DNA of 64,000 nucleotides from Rossellomorea marisflavi (GCF_022170785.1 NZ_CP081870.1:1538001-1602000), one strand, 5' to 3'. Shown: positions 44,917 through 55,924, counted from the first letter of the stretch. Notes: generated from the sequence alone by a model not told the origin. A program made the numbers and translations.

Positions 44917-45657
44917 ATGTATCAACGATTGTTTCAAGTAGAGCAAGAGTGGTGCATGATTCATTATCCCGAACGACCGAACGGTTTTGCAGTGATGATC
45001 ATCGGTGACTACGGCCAAGATGTAGATGAGAAAAGCAGTTTCTGGTCCCACCATGAATTCCGCAAGAAATGGGTCCGCGACATGACAGATAAAGGGTATA
45101 TCGTTTTTTACAGCAATCTCTACGGAGCCAATTGGGGAAACAAAAGGGCAGTCCGCCTTGCTCATCGCCTCTATCAATATGTGAAAAGGACTGAGATCAT
45201 CAATCCGCGTATTCATATCCTGATCGAAGGAATGGGCGGGCTTGTGCTGAAAAACCTGTATCCCCTGATGAAAGACGAGGTAAGGAGCATCGTCATGCTG
45301 TCTCCATGTGTGTCCCTTCGAAACCATCTTGAACAGGAGAAGGAGCAGAAGTTTTTCCACAAAAAGCTCATTCGGGAAATCAGACATGCTTTCAGCGTTA
45401 CGGAAGATCAGTGGCCGGCATTCATTGAATCTTTAACAGAATCAAATGTGTTCCACACCCTCCCCATGCCACTTTACATTGTGCAACCTGCCAGTCTGAA
45501 TCGTTATAAAAATCAAGTCTCACTCATACTAGATATATATAGGGACCGGTTGGAAAATGGTCTGATGGTCGATCTGTTTTATGTTCTTCCTGAGAAGCGG
45601 ATGTCATTGGGAAGGAAATTCACATCTTATTTTGCGAAGCACGAGAGCGATCTTTAG
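44917..45657 (+). CDS. yjaU: Alpha/beta hydrolase-like protein YjaU
   Basis: This 246-residue protein has an alpha/beta hydrolase-like layout, with IEGMGGLVLKNLYPL where the nucleophile elbow would be. The elbow reads G-M-G rather than G-x-S-x-G, so classical hydrolase activity is doubtful. The order yjaU-yjaV-med-comZ matches B. subtilis. ATG 44917 is 8 bases after AAAAGGAG; the in-frame TTG at 44896 would overlap the ribosome site. Confidence 0.8.
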   Translation: MYQRLFQVEQEWCMIHYPERPNGFAVMIIGDYGQDVDEKSSFWSHHEFRKKWVRDMTDKGYIVFYSNLYGANWGNKRAVRLAHRLYQYVKRTEIINPRIHILIEGMGGLVLKNLYPLMKDEVRSIVMLSPCVSLRNHLEQEKEQKFFHKKLIREIRHAFSVTEDQWPAFIESLTESNVFHTLPMPLYIVQPASLNRYKNQVSLILDIYRDRLENGLMVDLFYVLPEKRMSLGRKFTSYFAKHESDL

Positions 45658-45675
45658 CTGATGGGAGTGAAAGAA

Positions 45676-46389
45676 GTGAATCATGCATATGTGTTTCCGG
45701 CCCAGGGTTTTCTGGGCTTTCAATTATGTACGGCACTGTTGGAGGAAGGGTGGGAGGTGACGGCACTTGATTCCGGCAGGGAGATGGGTGACCATTGGAT
45801 GGAAATCGGGCGTAATGCCAATCTTCACTGGACGTCTTTTTCGACTTGGGATCGTCTCGTTCCTTCGGGTAGTCATGTGTATCTACCCTATTATGATGCA
45901 GATGACCTTTTGACTGAAAAAGAAGGAGAAACCTTGATGGAACAGGCAGGATACACCATCAGGGTTTTCAGCCATTTTCAGGACCCTCCATCAGTTAATC
46001 CATCCGGAGCTGATATATACGTTCCCACTTTGATCGGTCTGCGACAGCCGGTGTCCTACCATTTTGCCAGACTTATAAGGGATGTCCGTGTGGATGAACA
46101 GGTCCAGGATGATCCGACTGGGGTGATCTATGTAAAGGATGCGGCCAGGAAGATCATCTCATGCACAGGGGAAAAGGCGGAACTTCATTTGAAGGGAGAG
46201 ACGGCGTGGGCAGAAGCTTTGTCCCTCCTGACGGAAACTGAATATCCGAAATTGGAAGCACCGAAGAACATCAGGGGCAAAGAGATTTCCGTCATGGCTT
46301 CGAAGAGTTTAGAAAGCATATTCGATGAGCAATTAAAGGAAGCCGGGATAAAAAAAGGAAAAAATAGCTTCCCTTATTCGGACAGGTAA
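45676..46389 (+). CDS. yjaV: YjaV, NAD(P)-binding-like protein
   Basis: This 237-residue protein begins, after a GTG start, VNHAYVFPAQGFLGFQLCTALLEEGWEV, which resembles the first beta-alpha-beta of an extended SDR/epimerase fold, though the glycine motif is incomplete. YjaV of B. subtilis holds the same position and has no known function. I prefer GTG 45676 because GGGAG lies 8 bases upstream; ATG 45661 has no ribosome site. It is 18 bases after yjaU. Confidence 0.75.
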   Translation: MNHAYVFPAQGFLGFQLCTALLEEGWEVTALDSGREMGDHWMEIGRNANLHWTSFSTWDRLVPSGSHVYLPYYDADDLLTEKEGETLMEQAGYTIRVFSHFQDPPSVNPSGADIYVPTLIGLRQPVSYHFARLIRDVRVDEQVQDDPTGVIYVKDAARKIISCTGEKAELHLKGETAWAEALSLLTETEYPKLEAPKNIRGKEISVMASKSLESIFDEQLKEAGIKKGKNSFPYSDR

Positions 46390-46452
46390 AGGTAAAATAT
46401 ACCCGTTGCAATTATTTTTACGAGTTCCGAAGAATCAAAGGAGTTGCTGTAC

Positions 46453-47418
46453 TTGATCATGAGATTTTTTCACTTGTCGATGATCCTTTTGCTGCTGGGG
46501 GGCTGTACTGCCGGTAGCCGGTCAGGAGAGATGGACAATGCTGGCCTGCTGGTCCCGGAAACGATCGATGATGGCGTTTGGGGGACAAAAGGGTATCAAG
46601 GTCTTTTGGGCATCCAGAAAGAGTTCGATGTGAAGGTTTACTATAAAGAGGGAATGAATGGAGACACGTCGGTCCGGCATGCCCTGGATGAATTTGAAAA
46701 AGAGGACGTCAATCTTGTGTTCGGCCATGGGAATGAATACTCTTCCATATTCAATGAGGTGGCATCAGAGCATAAGAATATGCATCTGGTAAGCTTCAAT
46801 GGGGACGCTACGGAGAAGAATACTACCAGCTTGACGTTCAAAGGGTACGCCATGGGGTTTTTCGGAGGAATGACTGCTGCTTCCCAGACAAATACGGATC
46901 GACTCGGCGTCATTGCAGCCTTTTCCTGGCAGCCGGAAGTCCAAGGGTTCATTGATGGAGCCAGATACCAAAATGGTAAAGCCGAGGTCCTGGTCGAATA
47001 TACGGGCCACTGGGACCACTCGGAGGTTGCACTCGATAGGCTCGACGGGCTTCTCGATCAAGACGTGGACGTTGTATATCCAGCAGGGGACGGGTATAAT
47101 GTGGCTGTAATTGAAAAACTCAAGGAATCAGGTCGCTATGCCATCGGGTATGTGAGCGACCAGTCAGACCTTGGGGAAACAACGGTGTTGACGAGTACGG
47201 TCCAGCATGCCGACAAGCTGTATGAACTGATTGCCGGGAAATATACTGCCGGTGAACTTGAGTCTGGTAATCTTGAATTCGATTTCCAGGACGGGGTCAT
47301 CTCCATGGGAGAATTCAGCCCTGTCGTCCCTGCCGGATTCAAGACCGAGATGAACCAGCATATCAAAGCGTATGTCGATACCGGAAAACTACCCAACGGA
47401 AAGGAGCCGCCATTATGA
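46453..47418 (+). CDS. med: Med, lipoprotein of the BMP family, positive regulator of comK
   Basis: This protein of about 321 residues has a lipoprotein signal ending LGGC (C18) and a basic membrane protein (BMP/PnrA-like) fold: VWGTKGYQGLLGIQKEFDV, TFKGYAMGFFGGMTAA, SWQPEVQGFIDGARY, VVYPAGDGYNVAVI and GYVSDQSDLGETTVLTSTVQ. In B. subtilis Med raises comK expression and its gene overlaps comZ. TTG 46453 is chosen because AAAGGAG lies 9 bases upstream; ATG 46459 would be too far. Its stop overlaps comZ by 4 bases. Confidence 0.93.
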   Translation: MIMRFFHLSMILLLLGGCTAGSRSGEMDNAGLLVPETIDDGVWGTKGYQGLLGIQKEFDVKVYYKEGMNGDTSVRHALDEFEKEDVNLVFGHGNEYSSIFNEVASEHKNMHLVSFNGDATEKNTTSLTFKGYAMGFFGGMTAASQTNTDRLGVIAAFSWQPEVQGFIDGARYQNGKAEVLVEYTGHWDHSEVALDRLDGLLDQDVDVVYPAGDGYNVAVIEKLKESGRYAIGYVSDQSDLGETTVLTSTVQHADKLYELIAGKYTAGELESGNLEFDFQDGVISMGEFSPVVPAGFKTEMNQHIKAYVDTGKLPNGKEPPL

Positions 47419-47597
47419 ATGAAGACAAAACGATGCAATTCTTGCAGATAGCGATGAAGTATCTTCCAGAAGCACAGGAACAGCTCGAAAAATCAGGAAT
47501 CCAGCTTAGCCCGGAGATGATCGAACCCTTCCTGTCAATGTTCACCAACGTCATGAATGAAGCATATGAACTAGGTAAGCAAGACGCAACGAAGTAA
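47415..47597 (+). CDS. comZ: ComZ, negative regulator of the comG operon
   Basis: This 60-residue helical protein reads MNEDKTMQFLQIAMKYLPEA, then QLEKSGIQLSPEMIEPFLSM and ELGKQDATK. It matches ComZ, which lowers transcription of comG in B. subtilis. It starts inside the med stop (ATGA), so it is translationally coupled to med. A hairpin follows. Confidence 0.92.
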   Translation: MNEDKTMQFLQIAMKYLPEAQEQLEKSGIQLSPEMIEPFLSMFTNVMNEAYELGKQDATK

Positions 47598-47639
47598 TGT
47601 ACATAGAACAGTAGGGGGAAATACACCCTCTGTTCATCA

Positions 47640-47688
47640 TAAAACCCAGGAGCAGTGACGTTCAGTCCCTCTTGGGTTTTTTCGTATG
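47640..47688 (+). terminator. Terminator after med-comZ
   Basis: AAAACCCA and TGGGTTTTTT close a long imperfect stem-loop. The region from about 47690 to 47880 before the fabH promoter holds nothing I can name. Confidence 0.6.
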
Positions 47689-47879
47689 TGATGAAAAGTG
47701 GGTTACTCACTAGCCAGGTTCGAAGAGCAAGTCTAAATAGAAGTCCTTGCTCCGGGTCAAGTGGGAGTATATCATTCACCCAGCCTGAATCGAATACACT
47801 TTCCAGTGAATCGTAAAAAACCTTTAGGGACACTTCAAGGAAACTTGGGTCTGATAATGCAAAACTAAGGCAAAAAGAA

Positions 47880-47924
47880 TTGCAGAAAGAGTAAAAGTCC
47901 GTTAAAATTAGTACCAAGTCATAA
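47880..47924 (+). promoter_or_regulatory. fabH promoter with FapR operator
   Basis: TTGCAG and TAAAAT are separated by 17 bases (47880-47885 and 47903-47908). ATTAGTACCAAGTCATAAT begins at 47907 and resembles the FapR site of B. subtilis (TTAGTACC followed by an imperfect inverted ACTAAT). The overlap with the -10 and start site is the usual arrangement for repression of fatty acid synthesis genes, relieved by malonyl-CoA. Confidence 0.78.
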
Positions 47925-47965
47925 TAATTGATAATAAAGCGAAGGTAAAACAGGGGGATGCCGAT

Positions 47966-48898
47966 ATGAATACTGGAATCATTGGAATAGGGCGCTATCT
48001 GCCTGAGAAGATATTGACCAATGCCGATTTGGAAAAAATGGTGGATACATCGGACGAATGGATCCGTACTCGGACGGGGATTGAAGAGAGACGTGTTGCA
48101 GGGGATGATATTGATACATCGGATATGGCCTATGAAGCAGCGAAGAATGCCATCGAGGATGCAGGCATCTCACCTGAGGATATCGACCTGATCCTTGTGG
48201 CAACCGTTACACCTGATCAGCCGTTCCCTTCCGTCGGATGTCTCCTCCAGGAGCGCCTGGGGGCCAAGAAAGCGGCAGCCATGGATATCAGTGCTGCATG
48301 TGCAGGCTTCATGTATGGTATGATAACCGCAAAACAATTCATCGACAATGGAGCCTACAAGCATATCCTTGTCGTCGGTGTGGAGAAGCTGTCGAAAATC
48401 ACAGATTGGGATGACCGCAATACTGCCGTCCTATTCGGTGATGGGGCCGGGGCTGCCGTCATGGGTCCTGTACCAGATGGGAAAGGGATCCTCGCTTTCG
48501 AGCTGGGTTCTGATGGAACCGGTGCAAAGCATCTTTATCAGGATGAGCACATCATCATGAATGGTCGCGAAGTATTCAAGTTCGCTGTCCGCCAGATGGG
48601 TGAATCCTCCATCAACGTCATCAATAAAGCAGGGCTGGATAAAGAGGACGTCGATTTCCTCATTCCTCACCAGGCGAATATCCGCATCATGGAAGCTGCA
48701 AGACAGCGTTTGGAGTTGCCTGTTGAGAAGATGTCCAAGACCGTGAATAAATATGGAAACACATCTGCCGCATCCATTCCGATTTCACTCGTCGAGGATC
48801 TTGAGGCCGGAAGGGTGAAAGAAGATGACGTCGTCGTCATGGTGGGCTTCGGTGGAGGCTTGACCTGGGGTGCGATTGTCATGCGCTGGGGAAAATAA
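47966..48898 (+). CDS. fabH: Beta-ketoacyl-ACP synthase III (FabH)
   Basis: This 310-residue enzyme starts fatty acid synthesis by condensing acetyl-CoA or branched acyl-CoA with malonyl-ACP. Catalytic residues are C112 (ISAACAGF), H235 ([10 protein letters not shown]) and N265 ([10 protein letters not shown]). The N-terminus [17 protein letters not shown] and [15 protein letters not shown] are standard. It corresponds to fabHA at this locus in B. subtilis and is followed by fabF. Control by FapR is predicted. Confidence 0.97.
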   Translation: MNTGIIGIGRYLPEKILTNADLEKMVDTSDEWIRTRTGIEERRVAGDDIDTSDMAYEAAKNAIEDAGISPEDIDLILVATVTPDQPFPSVGCLLQERLGAKKAAAMDISAACAGFMYGMITAKQFIDNGAYKHILVVGVEKLSKITDWDDRNTAVLFGDGAGAAVMGPVPDGKGILAFELGSDGTGAKHLYQDEHIIMNGREVFKFAVRQMGESSINVINKAGLDKEDVDFLIPHQANIRIMEAARQRLELPVEKMSKTVNKYGNTSAASIPISLVEDLEAGRVKEDDVVVMVGFGGGLTWGAIVMRWGK

Positions 48899-48947
48899 TC
48901 GATAAAAATCTATCTTCTACTACTTATACGATAAAGGAGACCGAACA

Positions 48948-50192
48948 ATGGATATGAAACGTGTTGTCGTAACAGGATTGGGTACCGTCAATCCATTAGG
49001 AAATGATGTAGAAACAACGTGGGCGAATGCCCTTGCTGGGAAATCCGGGGTCGGGCCACTCACAAGGCTGAATGCTGATGAGTATCCTGCCAAGGTAGCG
49101 GCTGAACTGAAAGATTTCAATATTGAAGACTTCGGGATTGAAAAGAAGGAAGCGCGTAAGATGGACCGTTTCACTCATTATGCCATCGCAGCGTCCTTGA
49201 TGGCAGTGAAAGACGCCAACCTTGAAATCACGGAGGAAAATGCCAACCGTGTCGGTACATGGATCGGTTCTGGAATCGGCGGGATGGAAACATTCGAAAC
49301 CCAGTATGAAACCTTCCTTAAGCGTGGATACCGTAGGGTGAGCCCGTTCTTCGTTCCGATGATGATCCCGGACATGGCTGCCGGCCAGGTATCGATCCTC
49401 CTAGGAGCAAAAGGTTTCAACTCCTGTACCGTAACGGCCTGTGCAACAGGCACGAATTCCATCGGTGATGCATTCAAGGTCATCCAGCGTGGTGACGCGG
49501 ATGTCATGATCACGGGTGGAGCGGAAGCACCAATCACGAAAATGTCCGTAGCCGGTTTCTGCGCCAACACGGCCCTTTCGACCAATCCCGATCCGGAAAC
49601 GGCTTCAAGACCATTCGACTCTGAACGTGACGGCTTCGTCATCGGTGAAGGAGCGGGGATTGTCATCCTGGAAGAACTCGAACACGCGGTGAAACGCGGA
49701 GCAACGATCTATGCTGAAATCGTCGGCTATGGCTGCACGGGTGATGCCTATCACATCACCGCCCCTGCACCAGGCGGGGAAGGTGGAGCGCGTGCCATGA
49801 AGATGGCACTTGATGATGCCGGTGTAACGCCTGATCAAATGGATTACATCAATGCCCATGGTACAAGTACGGCTTATAATGACAAGTATGAAACCATGGC
49901 CGTCAAAGAGGTATTCGGTGATCATGCCAACCGCCTGGCCATGAGCTCCACAAAATCCATGACCGGTCACCTTCTTGGTGCAGCGGGTGGAGTGGAAGCG
50001 ATCTTTACGGTTCTTGCCATGAAGGATGGAAAGCTTCCACCGACAATCAACCTTCAAAATCCGGATCCTGACTGCGATCTGGACTATGTAGCCAATGAAG
50101 CACGTGAGCAGGAAGTCAATGTTGCCATGAGTAACTCCCTGGGCTTTGGTGGCCATAATGCCACGCTCGTATTCAAAAAATATGTGAAGTAA
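48948..50192 (+). CDS. fabF: Beta-ketoacyl-ACP synthase II (FabF)
   Basis: This 414-residue condensing enzyme elongates acyl-ACP chains. The thiolase-fold active site has C165 ([16 protein letters not shown]), H304 ([11 protein letters not shown]), K336 and H341 ([14 protein letters not shown]). It starts at ATG 48948, 8 bases after AAAGGAG, and is 49 bases after fabH, in one operon. A strong terminator follows. Confidence 0.97.
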   Translation: MDMKRVVVTGLGTVNPLGNDVETTWANALAGKSGVGPLTRLNADEYPAKVAAELKDFNIEDFGIEKKEARKMDRFTHYAIAASLMAVKDANLEITEENANRVGTWIGSGIGGMETFETQYETFLKRGYRRVSPFFVPMMIPDMAAGQVSILLGAKGFNSCTVTACATGTNSIGDAFKVIQRGDADVMITGGAEAPITKMSVAGFCANTALSTNPDPETASRPFDSERDGFVIGEGAGIVILEELEHAVKRGATIYAEIVGYGCTGDAYHITAPAPGGEGGARAMKMALDDAGVTPDQMDYINAHGTSTAYNDKYETMAVKEVFGDHANRLAMSSTKSMTGHLLGAAGGVEAIFTVLAMKDGKLPPTINLQNPDPDCDLDYVANEAREQEVNVAMSNSLGFGGHNATLVFKKYVK

Positions 50193-50198
50193 TCGTGA

Positions 50199-50228
50199 GT
50201 CCGCCGAATCTTTCGGCGGGCTTTTTTT
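50199..50228 (+). terminator. Terminator after fabF
   Basis: CCGCCGAA pairs with TCGGCGGG around TCTT, followed by CTTTTTTTC. It is 6 bases after the fabF stop. Confidence 0.93.
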
Positions 50229-50286
50229 CTAACTCTACTGCAGATTGCATATACATGAACCAAATCAGCAGGAAAGAGGGATAATG

Positions 50287-51048
50287 ATGCCAGTGATCCC
50301 GACAGACGAGTGGATGGATCAAACATTCGATGACCCGGTCGAGTTGTTAGAAAGGACGAAAAGAGGGGAAGGAGAAGCAGCAGCTTTCTATGCCTACCTC
50401 CGAAAACAAGGAATGTATCGCCCGTCTAGGCAGATGGAAGAACGCTTTAATGAGCTTAAGTCTGACGATCTATGGAAGAGGCTTTCCGTTTTTGAGAAAA
50501 GGTACAAAAGAAAATGGAAAGGACCTGATATACCCATCTACTTATTTCCCCTAGAGCCGAGGAGAGTCTTATTCAGGGAACCGGCAAAAAAATCAGGAGT
50601 TTGCTTTTTTGATGAAATGTTTCTTTTTCTTCAAAAATTGGAGGATCACAAAGAATATGAGGCACTATTTGTTCATGAATACCACCATTGCACCCGTATG
50701 AAAAAGCTGGCGGGTAAAGAGGAGGAATATACCCTCCTTGATTCTGTCATCTTCGAGGGACTGGCCGAGAATGCCGTGAGGGAATATTGCGGCGTTGACT
50801 ATGCTGCTCCGTGGACAAGGAAATATACTGAAGAGGAATTGAGCGGATGGTTCAAGGAATGGATCGAACCCCATGCTGATCTAACGAGGAAATCACCCCT
50901 TCATGATGAACTTCTCCACGGGAAAAGACACTACCCAGAGCTGCTGGGGTACGCCATCGGTTACCGGCTCGTACGGTCATTCGCGGAGAAGAACGGAATG
51001 AATAGTGTGATGATGCTGGGCCTCCCATCAGAGACTTTTCTAGGGTAA
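50287..51048 (+). CDS. yjaZ: YjaZ, DUF2268 putative zinc metalloprotease
   Basis: This 253-residue protein has a zincin-like motif HEYHH (about residue 130) and a downstream FEGLAENAV glutamate, a pattern of DUF2268 proteins. It has no membrane segment. The symbol follows position after fabF and the DUF2268 type. I prefer ATG 50287 (or 50284), which lies 6 bases after AAAGAGGG. In B. subtilis the app peptide-transport operon lies between yjaZ and yjbA, but here yjbA follows directly. Confidence 0.85.
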   Translation: MPVIPTDEWMDQTFDDPVELLERTKRGEGEAAAFYAYLRKQGMYRPSRQMEERFNELKSDDLWKRLSVFEKRYKRKWKGPDIPIYLFPLEPRRVLFREPAKKSGVCFFDEMFLFLQKLEDHKEYEALFVHEYHHCTRMKKLAGKEEEYTLLDSVIFEGLAENAVREYCGVDYAAPWTRKYTEEELSGWFKEWIEPHADLTRKSPLHDELLHGKRHYPELLGYAIGYRLVRSFAEKNGMNSVMMLGLPSETFLG

Positions 51049-51150
51049 CTACGGCCCATAGGATAAAACAGGGGAGAGCACGAATAAATCCACAGGTGAT
51101 TGACCATACTGATTGACAACCAAACAATGTAGTAAAGCGAGGGGTCAATC

Positions 51151-51900
51151 ATGTTATATCTTCATGATGTATGGGTCAATTGGTTCGAAGGGGAAGAAAA
51201 CGGATATAATATCTGCCATTTTCACGAATGGAGAAAAGAGGACGTCATCGAGTTGCTGGATCAGGTGCCTCTATTGAAAGTCGGCAAAGAGTTGTATCAT
51301 TACATCGAGAATGATTTATCAGAATTACCTCGGCAGATGCTGAATGATGTGTATCAAAAAGCGTATCTCAGAAAGAACCATGAACGCATTCAACAGGATT
51401 ATTGCTTCGTGGTCACCGATGGGACGGCGATTCTGGCCGTCGATACGATCGGTTACACCGTCCCGATCAGGAAGAGCCGCCTGATACCGCGTCAGGAACA
51501 GCTCGTTTATGAAATGGTGGAAAGTCAAGAAGAGCTTGAATATGAGTTCAAGCCTGATCAAAAGCGGGAGGAAGCGTACCACATCCTTTCTCCAAACCCG
51601 TTCATGATGAGTGGGCTGACACGCAAGGAAAGGCAGTTGAAACAGCTTCTTTTCATGGCCCTCGATCAACTGCGCACATCGGAGAACACCGCTGAAGTGA
51701 GATACTGGTATACCGAGTGGGCCCCGGAACAATACAGGACGATCCAGGAGCTCGATTTCCACGAAGCATGGCAGATGCTTTATGAGGACACAAAATACGG
51801 ATGGTCCGACAAGCATCTGTCACTCTGCGAGAATCTGATTAAAGGACAACCATTTTTCGAAAAGTTATGGGAAGTAGAGAATCGTCCAAAAGTAAATTGA
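51151..51900 (+). CDS. yjbA: YjbA family (UPF0736) protein
   Basis: This 249-residue soluble protein starts [20 protein letters not shown] and contains [17 protein letters not shown] and [20 protein letters not shown], all fitting UPF0736/YjbA. The function is not known. It lies 103 bases after yjaZ, before trpS as in B. subtilis, with GCGAGGGG as a moderate ribosome site. Confidence 0.9.
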   Translation: MLYLHDVWVNWFEGEENGYNICHFHEWRKEDVIELLDQVPLLKVGKELYHYIENDLSELPRQMLNDVYQKAYLRKNHERIQQDYCFVVTDGTAILAVDTIGYTVPIRKSRLIPRQEQLVYEMVESQEELEYEFKPDQKREEAYHILSPNPFMMSGLTRKERQLKQLLFMALDQLRTSENTAEVRYWYTEWAPEQYRTIQELDFHEAWQMLYEDTKYGWSDKHLSLCENLIKGQPFFEKLWEVENRPKVN

Positions 51901-51903
51901 ACA

Positions 51904-51938
51904 AAAAGAACCTTGAGCCCATGCTCAAGGTTCTTTAG
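51904..51938. terminator. Bidirectional terminator between yjbA and trpS
   Basis: AAAGAACCTTGAGC pairs with GCTCAAGGTTCTTT around CCAT, between two convergent genes. Confidence 0.94.
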
Positions 51939-51939
51939 T

Positions 51940-52968
<1,029 letters not shown>

Positions 52969-52987
52969 TCATCATGACCATCCGGCC

Positions 52988-53250
52988 AAAAATAAAACCC
53001 ACCCGTCCAAAAAATATAGGGACGAATGGGTTGTTTCCGCGGTGCCACCCTAAGTTACTCAGGAATGAGTCGGCTTAGTCCATGCTTTGCATGGTCCCCG
53101 GTTAACGGAAGGGGTCCGTCTCCGGCTACTGCTTTCACCGGGGAAGCTCGAAAGTCCATTCCCCCGCAAGCGGATGCCTGCTTTCAGCGGACGCAGGCTC
53201 TCTTGGAACCGGCAAGCGGGGTACTACTCTTTGTCAAAGCTTGTTTCATA
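52988..53250 (-). promoter_or_regulatory. T-box riboswitch of trpS
   Basis: On the minus strand the T-box core AGGGTGGCACCGCGG is at 53037-53051, followed by a terminator stem AACCCATTCGTCC/GGACGGGTGGGTT and T-rich tail (about 52988-53032). Upstream AGTAG and AGAGAG stem I signals are visible. The bulge sequence AATGGACTTTC contains UGG at 53156-53158, the expected tryptophan specifier. Uncharged tRNA-Trp should cause read-through into trpS. Confidence 0.93.
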
Positions 53251-53287
53251 TATGCAAAAGTCATTATATGAAAAAAAAGCGCCGAAA

Positions 53288-53674
53288 TCAAGTATAGAGA
53301 GAATATGAGAGGATCAGGGATACGGCAAGGGATAAAATCCCGATATAGAAAAGGGGTGCCGTCAGGCGGAATGGTTCTCTCACTGCATACACCTCGTGAA
53401 TTTCCTTCCGTTCCTCCACGTCATCGAACTGCGCCACGTATTCATCTTTCTTCGACCTTGACCTGAAGCGCTTGAAGGCATATAAGATCCCATTCAAGAA
53501 ACCGTTTTGGAAAACAAACATCAAGGCGGCTATAGAAGCATAAGAAATTCCGACGATGAATAAAGTATCAATGAGGGAAAGGAGCAAATTCGATCCATTC
53601 ATGTAACGGACAAGATAGACCGCAGCAAGGTAAAGTAATGTGACCATCGGTAGGACGCGTAAACGTTTCATCAT
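53288..53674 (-). CDS. DUF3899 family membrane protein
   Basis: This 128-residue protein has three membrane segments (about residues 9-25, 33-55 and 106-126) and a charged loop RFRSRSKKDEYVAQFDDVEERKE. It resembles DUF3899 proteins that often lie between trpS and the opp operon in Bacillaceae. Function is unknown. AAGGTG lies before ATG 53674; a second ATG follows directly. The 3' end is just outside the T-box leader. Confidence 0.7.
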   Translation of the reverse strand: MMKRLRVLPMVTLLYLAAVYLVRYMNGSNLLLSLIDTLFIVGISYASIAALMFVFQNGFLNGILYAFKRFRSRSKKDEYVAQFDDVEERKEIHEVYAVREPFRLTAPLFYIGILSLAVSLILSYSLYT

Positions 53675-54038
53675 GTTGCACCTTCACTTCCAAAATGATT
53701 TCAAGCATTCCTTCCAATAGAAACGATCAGGAATGCATGCTGTTCTCCTATAGAAGTATACCCGAAGCGTTCAAGTTTTGAAAAGGAAGCAAGAGCACGA
53801 ATTCACAGTTTTTTATATCTATCCGCCATACTAGATAATTATAATGAAGATGGGAGAACGCTTTCTTTCGATAAAGAAGGAAAAACGCCAGGAAAATCGC
53901 TGGTTTAATTGGGTGATTGTAACATTTGTAATGGGACAAACCACCCTGAATGCTATTTCAGAACCCTTATATATCAAGGTTTTAACACCTTATTACCTAG
54001 TAAACTGATTATTTAGCAAAAAAACTGTTAAATTCGTA

Positions 54039-54066
54039 TTGCAAAAATATCTCTATCATGTATAAT
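54039..54066 (+). promoter_or_regulatory. Promoter of oppA
   Basis: TTGCAA and a perfect TATAAT are separated by 16 bases. The expected start near 54073 gives a 60-base leader. The rest of the 460-base gap upstream (53675-54038) holds only a 54-codon frame at 53844-54008 without a ribosome site. Confidence 0.7.
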
Positions 54067-54133
54067 AAGTAACAAATCTTCTGAAAATTAGAAGATAAAT
54101 AAATATGAGAAGTATGAGGAGGTCAATTTCAAG

Positions 54134-55798
54134 ATGAAGAAAAAGTTTTCTTTATTACTGGTTCTTCTTCTAGCTGTGAGTACTTTCTTGGCTGCCTGTG
54201 GCGGAGACAAGAAGACTGATGGCAAAAAAGAAGGGGCAGCTGGGGGATCTGACACGAAAGACGAGCAAGTATTGAATCTTGCCGAAGCTTCCGAAATCCC
54301 GTCAATGGATTCAGCGCTTGCAACAGATGCAGTATCATTCAACGTTATGAACCAGGTGTACGAAGGTCTTTACCGCCTAGGTGAAAACGATGAGGCTGAG
54401 CTGGGTATCGCTGCTGAAGAGCCTGAAGTAAGTGAAGACGGTAAAAAGTATACATTCAAGCTACGTGATGCAAAATGGTCTAACGGTGACCCAGTCACTG
54501 CTCAAGACTTCGTATACGGATGGCAACGTGTTCTAAATCCAGACACAGCAGCTGAGTATGCGTACATCATGTCTGATGTTAAAAATGCTTCCAAAGTAAA
54601 TGAAGGTAAAGCGAAACCTGAAGAACTTGGAATCAAAGCACTTGATGACAAAACTCTTGAAATTGAATTGGAGACTGAAGTTCCTTACTTCAAAGCGTTG
54701 CTTTCTTTCGCAACTTTCTATCCGCAAAACCAAAAGTTCATTGAAGAACAAGGCGATAAATATGGACTAGAAGCTGATACAGCAGTATACAACGGACCTT
54801 TCACACTTTCTGAGTGGAAGCATGAGCAAAGCTTCAAACTTACGAAGAACAAAGATTACTGGGATGCTGACACTGTTAAACTTGAAGAAGTTAACTTCAG
54901 CATCGTAAAAGATACAACAACTGCCGTTAACCTTTATGAAACTAACAAAATCGACAGGGTTGGCCTAAGCGCTGAGTTTGTTGATAAGTACAAAAACGAT
55001 GAAAACTTCAAAACGCGCGGAGAAGCGTCTGTATTCTTCCTTCGTTTGAACCAAGACTCTAAAAACTCTGAAATCCTGAAAAATGAAAATGCACGTAAAG
55101 CATTTGACTCTGCATACGACAAGCAAGGTATGGTCGACGTTCTATTGAACAACGGTTCTGTGCCAGCTTACTACCTCGTTCCTAAGGACTTCGTTACAGG
55201 TCCAGATGGAAAAGAGTACCGTGAAACTGCTGGAGAAGCATACGGTGGATTTGACGTAGAAAAGGCAAAAGACTACTGGGCAAAAGCCAAAAAAGAAACT
55301 GGCATTGACAATGTAGAGCTTGAACTATTGAACTATGACAGTGAAGCTTCTGCGAAAATCGGTGAGTACTTCAAAGAGCAACTTGAGTCCAATCTTGACG
55401 GATTGACTGTTAAGATCAAAGCTCAGCCGTTCAAACAAAAGCTCGACCTAGAATCAAAAGGTGACTATGACTTCTCCTTCGCAGGTTGGGGTCCGGATTA
55501 TCCAGATCCGATGACGTTCCTGGATATGTTCGTAACAGATGGTGCACATAACCAAATGGGTTACTCTAACCCTGAATTTGACAAATTGATCGAACAAGCT
55601 AAGACTGAGCTTTCTTCTGATCCAGAAGCTCGCTGGCAAGCAATGGTTGATGCTGAAAAGATCCTCTTCGATGATCAAGCAATCAGCCCGATCTACCAAC
55701 GAGGTGTTTCTTACCTTGAGCGTCCATACGTGAAAAACGTATTGGATCACTCTTTCGGAGCTGACTACTCTTACAAGTGGGCTTCTATCGAGAACTAA
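54134..55798 (+). CDS. oppA: Oligopeptide-binding lipoprotein OppA
   Basis: This 554-residue solute-binding protein has a lipoprotein signal ending LAAC (C22), then a charged linker. DppA/OppA family features include YTFKLRDAKWSNGDPVTAQDFVYGWQRVL and FAGWGPDYPDPMTFLDMF. It supplies peptides to OppBCDF and, in B. subtilis, imports signalling peptides for competence and sporulation. GAGGAGGTC precedes the ATG. Codons end in A or T more often than in neighbours, as expected for a highly expressed gene. Confidence 0.96.
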   Translation: MKKKFSLLLVLLLAVSTFLAACGGDKKTDGKKEGAAGGSDTKDEQVLNLAEASEIPSMDSALATDAVSFNVMNQVYEGLYRLGENDEAELGIAAEEPEVSEDGKKYTFKLRDAKWSNGDPVTAQDFVYGWQRVLNPDTAAEYAYIMSDVKNASKVNEGKAKPEELGIKALDDKTLEIELETEVPYFKALLSFATFYPQNQKFIEEQGDKYGLEADTAVYNGPFTLSEWKHEQSFKLTKNKDYWDADTVKLEEVNFSIVKDTTTAVNLYETNKIDRVGLSAEFVDKYKNDENFKTRGEASVFFLRLNQDSKNSEILKNENARKAFDSAYDKQGMVDVLLNNGSVPAYYLVPKDFVTGPDGKEYRETAGEAYGGFDVEKAKDYWAKAKKETGIDNVELELLNYDSEASAKIGEYFKEQLESNLDGLTVKIKAQPFKQKLDLESKGDYDFSFAGWGPDYPDPMTFLDMFVTDGAHNQMGYSNPEFDKLIEQAKTELSSDPEARWQAMVDAEKILFDDQAISPIYQRGVSYLERPYVKNVLDHSFGADYSYKWASIEN

Positions 55799-55825
55799 AA
55801 CGCTCTAAGTTGAACCTTCTGAAGG

Positions 55826-55862
55826 AGAGTGTATGCATAGGCATACGCTCTCCTTTTCCAGT
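55826..55862 (+). terminator. Hairpin between oppA and oppB
   Basis: GGAGAGTGTATGC pairs with GCATACGCTCTCC around ATAG, followed by TTTTCC. It should partly end transcription after oppA, giving more OppA than permease. Confidence 0.88.
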
Positions 55863-55896
55863 GATAAGCGACAATTTTCGCAATTTAAAAAATAAA

Positions 55897-55924
55897 TTGA
55901 AAATTTGTCGATTATCGCTATAAT
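55897..55924 (+). promoter_or_regulatory. Second promoter, in front of oppB
   Basis: TTGAAA and a perfect TATAAT are separated by 16 bases. It sits between the oppA hairpin and oppB and could drive oppBCDF separately. Confidence 0.65.

Noticed and set aside
47363-47917. A long minus-strand frame opposite comZ and the fabH promoter
   Set aside because: It runs antisense across comZ and over the FapR site, has a phenylalanine- and serine-rich composition typical of antisense frames, and lacks a ribosome site.
53844-54008. A 54-codon plus-strand frame between the DUF3899 gene and oppA, starting MKMGERFLSIKKEK
   Set aside because: No ribosome site lies before either ATG and no family is recognised. 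It overlaps AT-rich promoter DNA, so it is more likely chance.
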